A stretch of DNA of 31,857 nucleotides from Akkermansiaceae bacterium (GTDB taxonomy: Bacteria; Verrucomicrobiota; Verrucomicrobiia; Verrucomicrobiales; Akkermansiaceae), in NCBI GenBank assembly GCA_029287105.1, contig JARFRT010000086.1:1-31857 (forward strand), given 5' to 3'. The translations under genes were made by a program, and so were the position numbers. How positions within the stretch are numbered: position 1 is the stretch's first letter; each line of letters starts with the position of its first letter. Positions 1 to 7,273 of the stretch are shown here, piece by piece. A model generated the notes under the pieces. It saw only the letters and a program-made list of their open reading frames with translations, was not told the DNA's origin and searched no databases.

Positions 1-1589
1 GTATAAGACTGAACCACGCTCTCACTCAAGAACTTGTCAGCATCTTCCACCGCATCCACTCCCAGTTCGAACTCACCTTGACCGGTATTTTTCTGAATCA
101 GCTTCAAGCCGAATTGATAGTCCTTGAAGCGCTGCTGGCAAATCTGCAGGACACTTCGCCCCTGGTCCGCCGCCTCCAATCCTAACAAATTGACCGCATC
201 ATCGGTGACCCTGACCCGGAGCGCGTGCTTTTCATAGAACTCACGGCAGTAGAGGTCAGCCTCCTCGCGAGCTTTGGCAACATCAACCCGCTGGCCCAGC
301 TCACGGTATTTCTCAAGCACCTCGTCATGTTGATCGATCAGCTTGGCATCAATACTCAACTCACTCACCGCGGTACCCGGCAGTTCAAATTTAAAATCGC
401 GCAGTAAGCTTTCGCACACCGTCATCAGGGCGCGGGCACCGGTATTCTCGCTCTCGGCCATTTCCGCAATTCGTTCGATGGCGGAGGTTTCAAACTTCGC
501 CTGGATCCCGTAGGCGGCGAACTCCCGTTCATACTGGCGCAGCAGGCTGCCCTCGGAATGCTTCATGATGTTGACAAAGTCCTTCGCCTCTAACTTTTCA
601 CAGACAACACGCACGGGAAGCCGGCCGATAAATTCCGCCTCGAATCCGAAATCGATAAAGTCCTGGGTATTGACCTGACCAAACAGTTCCTCATCAAGCG
701 GGTGCTCGGTCACATCCGCACCAAATCCTATCTGGCCCGAGCGCAATCGTTTTTCAACCATCTTCTCGAGGCCGGAGAACGCACCACTGACAATGAACAG
801 AATATGGCGCGTGTTGATGACATCTTTCCCCGCCCCCTTGCCACTCTGGAAATCCATCATCGCCATCATCTGGCTCTTCATGTCGTTAGGATTGCGCGCG
901 GCCACCTCGGTTTCCTCCATAAGCTTCAGCAGAGTCGTCTGCACCCCGCGACCACTGACATCGCGCCCCATGCTCTGGCCACCGCCGCTGGCAAGCTTGT
1001 CCACTTCATCAATATAAATGATGCCATACTCGGCAAGCTCGACATCGCCATCGGCTTTCTGCACCAACTCGCGCACCAGGTCATCGACATCGCCGCCGAC
1101 ATAGCCTGTCTCGGAAAACTTGGTGGCGTCCGCTTTGACAAACGGCACACCAATCATCTCGGCGATATGTTTCACCAGGTAGGTCTTGCCCACACCGGTC
1201 GGGCCCACCACGATGACGTTCTGCTTTTGGTACTCGATGCCGTCGGGGATCTTGCCATGCTCCTGCTCCAGGCCGCGCATGAATTTTGCGTGGTTGTAAT
1301 GATCACAGACCGCGATCGAAAGGGCCTTTTTCGCCTCGTCCTGGCGGATCACAAAACGGTCCAGATGCGCCTTGATATCGCGTGGTTTGTAGTTGAAATC
1401 AAAAATGGCATCCGCCTGGTCCATTGCCAGCGGCTCTTCCGTGGTCTCCCCGGCATCCCGGGTTTCACCCGGGGCATTAAACCCGGAAAATGACATCGAT
1501 GCGTCCACGCCCATCTTACCAAACATGTCTTTGAGCATCTTCTGCAACTCATCGGCATCCGGCACGTCCTTGTCTTTTTGATCGCTCAT
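1..1589 (-). CDS. ClpX-like AAA+ unfoldase without zinc-binding domain (partial, 3' end outside window)
   Basis: The frame is open from an ATG at 1589 to the window edge (529 residues visible, no stop seen). Visible motifs are Walker A GPTGVGKT (residues 129-136), pore loop GYVG (162-165), Walker B IIYIDEVDK with D194/E195, the ClpX signature GRDVSGRGVQ (208-216), an IGF loop (I287-F289) of the kind ClpX uses to dock on ClpP, and sensor-2 TGAR (383-386). Canonical ClpX is about 420 residues and starts with a four-cysteine zinc domain. Here the first 70 residues are acidic and lack that domain, and a C-terminal extension of more than 100 residues follows the AAA+ core. Residues about 460-498 resemble the preceding small AAA+ subdomain (365-402), as if it had been duplicated. 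I infer an ATP-driven protein unfoldase that may work with ClpP; its substrates are unknown. HslU is the other possibility, but the IGF loop and RDVSGRGVQ favour ClpX. It is divergent from the kinase gene. Confidence 0.85.
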   Translation of the reverse strand, partial: MSDQKDKDVPDADELQKMLKDMFGKMGVDASMSFSGFNAPGETRDAGETTEEPLAMDQADAIFDFNYKPRDIKAHLDRFVIRQDEAKKALSIAVCDHYNHAKFMRGLEQEHGKIPDGIEYQKQNVIVVGPTGVGKTYLVKHIAEMIGVPFVKADATKFSETGYVGGDVDDLVRELVQKADGDVELAEYGIIYIDEVDKLASGGGQSMGRDVSGRGVQTTLLKLMEETEVAARNPNDMKSQMMAMMDFQSGKGAGKDVINTRHILFIVSGAFSGLEKMVEKRLRSGQIGFGADVTEHPLDEELFGQVNTQDFIDFGFEAEFIGRLPVRVVCEKLEAKDFVNIMKHSEGSLLRQYEREFAAYGIQAKFETSAIERIAEMAESENTGARALMTVCESLLRDFKFELPGTAVSELSIDAKLIDQHDEVLEKYRELGQRVDVAKAREEADLYCREFYEKHALRVRVTDDAVNLLGLEAADQGRSVLQICQQRFKDYQFGLKLIQKNTGQGEFELGVDAVEDADKFLSESVVQSY

Positions 1590-1870
1590 CGCGCGGACTA
1601 TTCCCCAGCCGTTGCCGACACGCAACTGAAACTTGTTCCCTACGAAACTTGTTCCATTCGACCCGTCATCCCGCGAGAATGCCATCTTCCGCCCGCCCCC
1701 ATCGCCCCCCGATCGGAAAGATGACAGAAAAAACGGGTCTAACCCCCGGCTCGCATCCCCGTATCGTCAATGCCTGCAGCCCTCACCCCGCCCCCTGCCT
1801 GCAATTGCTGAAATTCATCATTGCACCCAACTCAATTTCGCCGAAACTATCCCCCTATTAGTTGCAGCAT
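1590..1870. other. Divergent intergenic region
   Basis: This stretch separates the ATG of the ClpX-like gene (minus) from the ATG of the Ser/Thr kinase (plus), so it must carry both promoters. It is C-rich with several cytosine runs. I see no convincing -35/-10 pair, inverted repeat or RNA gene. The open frames crossing it have no recognisable protein features. Confidence 0.5.
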
Positions 1871-4408
1871 ATGAGCGAAGAACGCTACGAAATCAAAGGC
1901 AAAATCGGGCAAGGGGGTGTGGGGGCTGTCTACCAGGCATTCGATACCCAGCTTAACCGTGACGTTGCGATCAAACGGGTGCTGGCCGAGGGCGGCTACG
2001 AGGACCAGGGCGAGGCCACCAAACACCTTTTGAAGGAAGCCACGGCACTCTCCTCCGTGCAACACCCGCACATCGTCACCGTTTATGACGCCGGCATCGA
2101 CGCCGATGGCCCCTACGTCGTCATGGAGCTTATCGACGGGCGCACCCTTGATGAAATGGTGGAGCGCGGCACCCTTACCTGGGACGATCTGCGCGAAGTC
2201 GCCTTGCAAACCCAGGAAGCGCTGATCGCCGCCCAGGACCTCGACCTCGTCCACCGCGACCTCAAACCCAGCAACGTCATGGTCTGCTGGCTGCCATCCG
2301 GAAAATTCCAGGTCAAAATCGTCGACTTCGGACTCGCCAAATTTTCCGCCGCACCGTCATTGCAAACCATCGACCACGGCGACGCCGTCTTCGGCTCTAT
2401 TTTCTTCATGGCACCCGAGCAGTTTGAGCGCACGCCGCTGGACAAGCGCACCGACATGTATGCCATGGGCTGCCTCTACTACTACGCTCTTACCGGCGAG
2501 TACCCGTTCACCGGAGACACCGCCGCCGAAGTGATGGCCAGCCACCTCCAGCATCATGTCAAACCCCTCAGCGAAGTCCGCCCGGATATCCCCCAGTGGG
2601 GCTGCGACTGGATTATGTGGCAGATCGAACGCTACATGGACGACCGCCCGGCAACCGCCCGTGAAGCCCTCGAACGATTTCTCATCCTCGACAAACAATC
2701 AACCCAACCCATTACCATGACAGCACCCGACTCCGAGCCTCCAACTCCTGCGAAACCCAAATTCTTGTTTCCCGGTGACACCCCCCCCGTCGATGAGACC
2801 CAAGCGGCGGAGTCGACGGCACCTGTCGAGGCCATGCAGGCCACACCACCCGCTCCCGCGCAACAGTTGCAACCAGCGGTTCCAGCGCCGCAGGAACCGA
2901 TCTCCCTGCAAGCTCCCCCGGAGGCCCCCGAGCCGATCCAGCCCAAAACAGCCCCTCAGCCGATCACACCTCCCGGCGCGGATCTCAGCCCTCACACCAA
3001 GGCTCAAAACCTCGGTCTGGAACCGACATCCGGGACCGACCCCCAACCTGTCGCCGTGCCCGAACCTCCGGCCCAACCCCTCCAGGCAGCGGCCCCAATC
3101 CGGCCTGCCGCGCCTGCTCAACCGGTGGTGCCATCCGTCCTGCCTGAGACCACACCCCTCGCGGTAGCGCCCGCCATGATTCCTCAGCCCCCCCAGCCTG
3201 CCAACCCGGGAGTTCCGCCGCAGCCTCCCGGCGAAATCAACCCCCTGCCTGAAAGCGCCAAGAAAACCATGCCGTCCGGAGCCAAATGGGCCATCATCGG
3301 GATGCTTGCCCTGGTGGTCGTCGTTACCGCCATCGTGATGCTGAGCCTCAACAGCGAGCGCAAACAAACGGAGATGGTCAATGCGGTCATGAAACAAGCG
3401 AAAGCCCTCAACGATGAGGGCAAGCTGCATGAAGGCATCGAACTCACCGAGGAGGAACTCAAGGGCACGCTCCTGCGCGCCACCAGCATGGCCGAGTCCA
3501 AGCAGCGCCCTATCCTTTTGAAAACCCTCGCCTACGCCAAGGCCAAGGGCAGCTACAACCCCGATCAGGTGATCCTCACACACGTCACCACCGCCCAATG
3601 TCCTGAAAGCATCCGCGCGACCATCTTCAAAACCGTGATGAGCCGCAGAAAAAAAGTCGGCAACATCCCGGCCTTGCTGGAATTTGCCAAAAACACCACG
3701 GAGAACAACGCCGCAGCAGAGGCGATCAATGCCGCCCGGTATTCCGCAGAAGGCCAGCCGGCTGATGAGTTTATCCACGATTTCCTCACGCTGATCAATG
3801 ACACCGACTCCGCCCCCGTCCGTAGCGCGGCGGAAAGAGCTGCCGCCACCCTCATTGCGGATTCTGAAAACAAAGCCGATTTCACCGGCCCCGTCTACGG
3901 CTCGTACAAGTCCGCCGTGAACGACAGCGCCAAGTTCATCATGCTGCGATTACTCGGCGTGACCGGTGGGGAAAAATCCATCGAGGCCGTCACCTCCGCC
4001 CTGAAGTCGGATAAATTGCCCCTCCAGAGTGCCGCCATCGCCGCATTGAGCCAGTGGGCGGACGATAGTCAGATTGAGCTATTGATTGAGTTCATCGCCG
4101 AATGTGACAATAAAACACTTCGGCAAAAAGCCTTCACCGCTGCCTACTCCTTCCTCCGCCTCGACCGCAAACGCGACACCGATGACCTTGAAGACTATTG
4201 GAAATCCTTTGCAGGCACGGCCCAGAGCCAGAGTGAAAAACTTCAGATCATCCGGGGCATGGCCAACCAAAAAGACGAGTGGGCCATCGCCATACTTGAA
4301 TACTTCATCGAGGACAAAGACGATCTCGTCATCGACAAGGCCGAGCAAGCCAAGGACCTCCTCGAACGCCGTCTCCGGGAACGGAGCAGCGGCAGTGATG
4401 ACGAATAG
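1871..4408 (+). CDS. Eukaryotic-type Ser/Thr protein kinase with Pro-rich linker, one TM segment and HEAT-like C-terminal region
   Basis: Start chosen at ATG 1871; a TTG three codons upstream is less likely because the kinase fold begins right after this ATG. The kinase domain (about 6-272) has the glycine loop GQGGVGAVY (13-21), ATP-anchoring K35, catalytic loop HRDLKPSN (128-135), DFG (152-154) and APE (171-173), so it should be active. It is followed by a Pro/Ala/Gln-rich linker (about 278-465), one hydrophobic segment (about 473-494), and a C-terminal region of about 350 residues. The last part of that region (about 600-840) is alpha-helical and HEAT/armadillo-like. The kinase is therefore predicted cytoplasmic and the repeat region periplasmic, a PknB-like topology in which HEAT-like repeats replace PASTA sensor repeats. 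The ligand and substrates are unknown. It is divergent from the ClpX-like gene. Confidence 0.92.
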   Translation: MSEERYEIKGKIGQGGVGAVYQAFDTQLNRDVAIKRVLAEGGYEDQGEATKHLLKEATALSSVQHPHIVTVYDAGIDADGPYVVMELIDGRTLDEMVERGTLTWDDLREVALQTQEALIAAQDLDLVHRDLKPSNVMVCWLPSGKFQVKIVDFGLAKFSAAPSLQTIDHGDAVFGSIFFMAPEQFERTPLDKRTDMYAMGCLYYYALTGEYPFTGDTAAEVMASHLQHHVKPLSEVRPDIPQWGCDWIMWQIERYMDDRPATAREALERFLILDKQSTQPITMTAPDSEPPTPAKPKFLFPGDTPPVDETQAAESTAPVEAMQATPPAPAQQLQPAVPAPQEPISLQAPPEAPEPIQPKTAPQPITPPGADLSPHTKAQNLGLEPTSGTDPQPVAVPEPPAQPLQAAAPIRPAAPAQPVVPSVLPETTPLAVAPAMIPQPPQPANPGVPPQPPGEINPLPESAKKTMPSGAKWAIIGMLALVVVVTAIVMLSLNSERKQTEMVNAVMKQAKALNDEGKLHEGIELTEEELKGTLLRATSMAESKQRPILLKTLAYAKAKGSYNPDQVILTHVTTAQCPESIRATIFKTVMSRRKKVGNIPALLEFAKNTTENNAAAEAINAARYSAEGQPADEFIHDFLTLINDTDSAPVRSAAERAAATLIADSENKADFTGPVYGSYKSAVNDSAKFIMLRLLGVTGGEKSIEAVTSALKSDKLPLQSAAIAALSQWADDSQIELLIEFIAECDNKTLRQKAFTAAYSFLRLDRKRDTDDLEDYWKSFAGTAQSQSEKLQIIRGMANQKDEWAIAILEYFIEDKDDLVIDKAEQAKDLLERRLRERSSGSDDE

Positions 4409-4477
4409 CCGGCCCGGATCAAAGCCGGGGCGAGGATCCGTGCTGTTGCCCACCGAATCCGAATAATCACGCCCCCC

Positions 4478-4541
4478 GACTCCAAGACTCCAAGACTCCA
4501 AGACTTCAGGACTTCAGGACTTCAAGACTCCAGGACTCCAA
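4478..4541. repeat. Eight tandem copies of an 8-bp unit, GACTYCAR
   Basis: Eight consecutive 8-bp units read GACTCCAA (three times), GACTTCAG (twice), GACTTCAA, GACTCCAG, GACTCCAA; a ninth, degraded unit starts at 4542. Only positions 5 and 8 vary, always pyrimidine or purine respectively. It lies between the kinase stop and the next gene. It has no dyad symmetry, so it is not a terminator. Replication slippage is the likely origin; a function is not evident. Confidence 0.9.
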
Positions 4542-4609
4542 AACTTCTCCCCGAAATAATCCATTTTTCCATTGCCACCCCGCAGTATGGCATTCATGAT
4601 GTTTGCACG

Positions 4610-5038
4610 ATGAAAAAAGCACTTACGATCGCAGCCGCAGTACTATGCACCGCCTCCGGTGTCATGGCCGATATTCAGGCGCCTCCCGGCTCCACTTACA
4701 CGTCCACTCGTAAGCTTGGCCGGGCCATCAGCAACATTCTTTACGGCATCGTCGAAGTTCCCGAGCAGATCTTCCGCAAGTCGAGTCAGTACGGCACCAA
4801 GGCGGGCTGGTCCTACGGTGCTGTCGACGGTGGCCACCGCGCGTTCAAGCGTCTGGGTTATGGCTTCTACGAGTTGGTCACCTTCTACTGCCCCACGTAT
4901 CATGGCACATTCAAACCTCCCTACGAAAAGTGTGGTCAGGATGCCCGCATGGAGATGAACCCGCACGACGGACTCTCCGAATTCCCACCCACCCTGGGCG
5001 CAGAAAACTACTACCATGTCCGCGGACAACAATGGTAG
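4610..5038 (+). CDS. Secreted exosortase-system-associated protein, TIGR04073-like
   Basis: A 142-residue protein with a clear signal peptide (MKKALTIAAAVLCTASGVMA, cleavage about residue 20). The mature part begins with a segment containing RKLGRAISNILYGIVEVPEQ (about 34-53), which matches my memory of the motif of the TIGR04073 family: an R-x-LGR-x3-N core followed by G and a conserved E-x-P. That family is found mainly in Verrucomicrobia and related phyla and is linked by co-occurrence to exosortase (PEP-CTERM) systems. Its biochemical role is unknown. Two cysteines (in FYCPTYH and EKCGQD) could form a disulfide. A strong terminator follows, and the upstream repeat separates it from the kinase, so it is probably a single-gene transcript. 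Confidence 0.75.
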   Translation: MKKALTIAAAVLCTASGVMADIQAPPGSTYTSTRKLGRAISNILYGIVEVPEQIFRKSSQYGTKAGWSYGAVDGGHRAFKRLGYGFYELVTFYCPTYHGTFKPPYEKCGQDARMEMNPHDGLSEFPPTLGAENYYHVRGQQW

Positions 5039-5087
5039 TTTCACATACACGTTCTGGGAAATAGCCCGAATCACTCATCCATCCATT

Positions 5088-5124
5088 AAAAACCCGCCGC
5101 TGAATTTCAGGGGCGGTTTTTTTG
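5088..5124 (+). terminator. Rho-independent terminator after the TIGR04073-like gene
   Basis: A hairpin with an AAAACCCGCC / GGGCGGTTTT outer stem (one bulged C) and an inner CTGAA/TTCAG stem is followed directly by a run of seven T residues. It lies 50 bp after the stop codon at 5038. Confidence 0.85.
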
Positions 5125-5239
5125 TGTTTTTTTAGGTTGAAACAAAGGGCCTCCGCCACCACAGATAGCCATAGGATCGAAGAACCGCAGCATCGACCCG
5201 ACAAGATCAGGGAGTTGAGCACGGCGGAAACAAACTACG

Positions 5240-5794
5240 ATGAAACGCAGATATCTCAGAATGGTCCGGAGGACATACCGCTACCTCCGCCACCCCCATA
5301 TCCGCAAACGCCCGTGGCTGGTCACACTGACCAAGCCGCTGTTTGAACGTGACCTCTGGCACCCCTGCCGCAATACGGTTGCCGGCGCTCTTTCCATCGG
5401 TCTTTTTTGCGCCATGCTCCCCGTCCCCTTTCAGATGCTGCTCGCGGGACTGGCCAGTGTAAGGGCAAAAGCCAACATCCCGATTGCCATGAGCAGTTGT
5501 TTTGTGTCCAACCCCCTTACCCACCCCCCCCTGATCCTGCTTCAGATCAAGTTCGGCCATTGGATCCGCACCTTTGTGGAGATCCCCTTACCCTTTGACA
5601 AAGAGGGTCACATTCCCTTCCCCGGTGTCGATATCACAGGGAGCCCTGCCGACTTTGTGGTAGGCTTCCTCGCCATGGGCGTGATTCTCAGCATCCTTGC
5701 CTATCCCTTGGTCTATGGGGTCTCTGCTTTTTTACCCAACCGTGGACGCAAGGTCACTTCCGCGATGAGGCGGGCACGAAAGTCTTCTCACTGA
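5240..5794 (+). CDS. DUF2062 domain membrane protein
   Basis: A 184-residue protein with a strongly basic N-terminus, then a hydrophobic core with the typical DUF2062 pattern: N-T-V-A-G-A-L-S-I-G-L-F (about 45-56), a P-x-P-F-Q-M turn, and S-C-F-V-S-N-P-L-T-H-P-P-L (about 86-98). A second membrane segment lies at about 135-160. DUF2062 proteins are small inner-membrane proteins of unknown role; some are fused to glycosyltransferases. The 3' end overlaps the 3' end of the convergent TPM-domain gene by 41 bp. No partner is suggested by the neighbours. Confidence 0.85.
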   Translation: MKRRYLRMVRRTYRYLRHPHIRKRPWLVTLTKPLFERDLWHPCRNTVAGALSIGLFCAMLPVPFQMLLAGLASVRAKANIPIAMSSCFVSNPLTHPPLILLQIKFGHWIRTFVEIPLPFDKEGHIPFPGVDITGSPADFVVGFLAMGVILSILAYPLVYGVSAFLPNRGRKVTSAMRRARKSSH

Positions 5795-6602
5795 TCCAGC
5801 CGCCACCAAAGGGTGCGCCCAATCTACGGCCGACCCTGACCTCGGGAAAATAGTGCGTTTTGCCGGATCTGGCATCGGCACGACTCATCAGCCTCCAGAG
5901 CAGAAAGCCCGCTAAAACAAGCCCGCCAATCACACTGAGAAATATCGCCATCAACTGGAGATTATTCGCATCTGACCACTTTGGAGGCTCGATGGCAAGA
6001 TACTGCCTGACCTCCCGGTCAAGGCCGAGAGTGATCGCACGAAGGAAGGCCTTGGGGTCCTCCCTCTTCTCCTCCGCAGCCTTAAACACCCTGGCCAGGA
6101 TTGCCTCCACATCCTGCCCTGGTATGATGCCCGACGGGGCACCCGCCACGGTGTATCCATCCGCGCCCTCGTCTGTGCCGGCATCCAGCTCCGAGCCCTT
6201 GTAGTAGGCTACCGCCGGATTGCTTCCACTGACGACAGGATCGAGCTGGAAAACGATAACCATCCCACGCCCGGCTTCACCAATCCAAGCTTCGTGCAAG
6301 CGATCCGCGCGCGATTGCAGGTCACCATCGAACACGTTGTAATAGATGCTTAGATAAACCGGATATCCATGGTCACTCTCGAGCGCGCGTAAAAGGTTCT
6401 GAATGTCCGCGAGCTGTGCAGGCTGCTCACGGAACAACTCGGCATCATCCAGCACGTGGCTCGGTGGTGCATCCGGAGTCACCTCGCTGCCGCTCAACAC
6501 TCCCTGAGCATAAACATCCACCGCCGGGCAGAATGCCAAGCTGATCATCATCAGGATAAAAATACGTTTCACACCGCGGATCATAGACATTTTTGCGAGC
6601 AA
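5754..6602 (-). CDS. TPM-domain (YgcG-like) membrane-anchored protein
   Basis: A 282-residue protein. After a signal peptide ending near A-Q-G (about residue 34), a D-D-A-E-L-F segment and an E-S-D-H-G-Y-P-V-Y motif start a TPM-type alpha/beta domain (about 50-190) containing G-E-A-G-R-G-M-V-I-V-F. A single membrane segment (about 214-237, ending F-L-L-W-R-L) is followed by a basic tail with a Gly-rich patch. TPM proteins occur in thylakoid PSII repair (TLP18.3 phosphatase) and as bacterial YgcG; the bacterial role is poorly known. The start could also be ATG 6590 or 6584. It begins 24 bp after lspA, so it is probably the last gene of the trx-ileS-lspA transcript. Confidence 0.7.
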   Translation of the reverse strand: MLAKMSMIRGVKRIFILMMISLAFCPAVDVYAQGVLSGSEVTPDAPPSHVLDDAELFREQPAQLADIQNLLRALESDHGYPVYLSIYYNVFDGDLQSRADRLHEAWIGEAGRGMVIVFQLDPVVSGSNPAVAYYKGSELDAGTDEGADGYTVAGAPSGIIPGQDVEAILARVFKAAEEKREDPKAFLRAITLGLDREVRQYLAIEPPKWSDANNLQLMAIFLSVIGGLVLAGFLLWRLMSRADARSGKTHYFPEVRVGRRLGAPFGGGWISEKTFVPASSRK

Positions 6603-6626
6603 CTCAAGGATCGATGGCTGGAGAAA

Positions 6627-7262
6627 TCACAGCTCCTTTTCCTTCGACGTCATCTCTTTTTTCCCTTCAAGCAAGGCGGTCAGGAAAAGCAGCACGGCTG
6701 CGGTGGTGATACAGCTGTCGGCCACGTTAAATGCCGGCCAATGGCCTCCACTCGTCGGCATGATCTTCTCGTAAAGCGGCAGTTTGAAATCAAGAAAGTC
6801 AACGACGTAGCCTTGGCCAAGCCGCGCCCAAAACCCGGCATCCTGATAAGGCTCCAACCAGAACCCCTGGAACAATCGGTCGGTAAGATTTCCCAGAATC
6901 CCTGAGACCAGCAACGGCGCCGACCAACGGGCCGGCCCCGTGAACGATCCACGTTTCCAGAAGAACAGGATCAACCCGAGTGCCATCACAAGGACAAAGA
7001 GAAACACGACCGGCGCCCAGGTCGTGCCATTGCCAATCCCAAATGCGACGCCCTGGTTATGCCTGCGGACCAGATTGAAAAACCCATCGATCACCGGACG
7101 TGTGTCTTCCGGCACAAAAAATTTCTCCCCCTCGACCAGCACGAAGGGCAGCTTGAAATTGAAAACCACCCACCACTTTGATATCTGGTCGAGGATGTAG
7201 AGAGGCAGGGTCACCACCAGCAACAGGCGGATGATCTTCGTGGATGGCATAACTTCGGACAT
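6627..7262 (-). CDS. lspA: Lipoprotein signal peptidase (signal peptidase II)
   Basis: A 211-residue inner-membrane aspartyl peptidase that cleaves prolipoprotein signal peptides before the lipid-modified cysteine. The catalytic pair is visible: G-N-L-T-D-R (D128) and F-N-V-A-D-S (D182). The RRHNQGVAFG region (66-75) matches the conserved N-x-G-x-A-F block. Four hydrophobic segments are present. The protein is longer than the usual 160-170 residues because of insertions at about 40-58 and in the segment before D182 (about 157-175). Its start is 11 bp after the ileS stop, the ileS-lspA order also found in Escherichia coli. ATG 7250 is an alternative start. Confidence 0.95.
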   Translation of the reverse strand: MSEVMPSTKIIRLLLVVTLPLYILDQISKWWVVFNFKLPFVLVEGEKFFVPEDTRPVIDGFFNLVRRHNQGVAFGIGNGTTWAPVVFLFVLVMALGLILFFWKRGSFTGPARWSAPLLVSGILGNLTDRLFQGFWLEPYQDAGFWARLGQGYVVDFLDFKLPLYEKIMPTSGGHWPAFNVADSCITTAAVLLFLTALLEGKKEMTSKEKEL

Positions 7263-7273
7263 AGCCAGGAGGG

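Noticed and set aside
702..1493. A 263-codon His-rich plus-strand open frame
   Set aside because: It is antisense to the AAA+ core of the ClpX-like gene.
2699..3778. A 359-codon Gly/Arg-rich open frame on the minus strand
   Set aside because: It is the antisense of the proline-rich linker and following region of the Ser/Thr kinase; its composition simply mirrors the C-rich codons.
7263..7273. GGAGG near the lspA start as its ribosome binding site
   Set aside because: The GGAGG is on the plus strand; on the transcribed sense of lspA it reads CCTCC and cannot pair with 16S rRNA.
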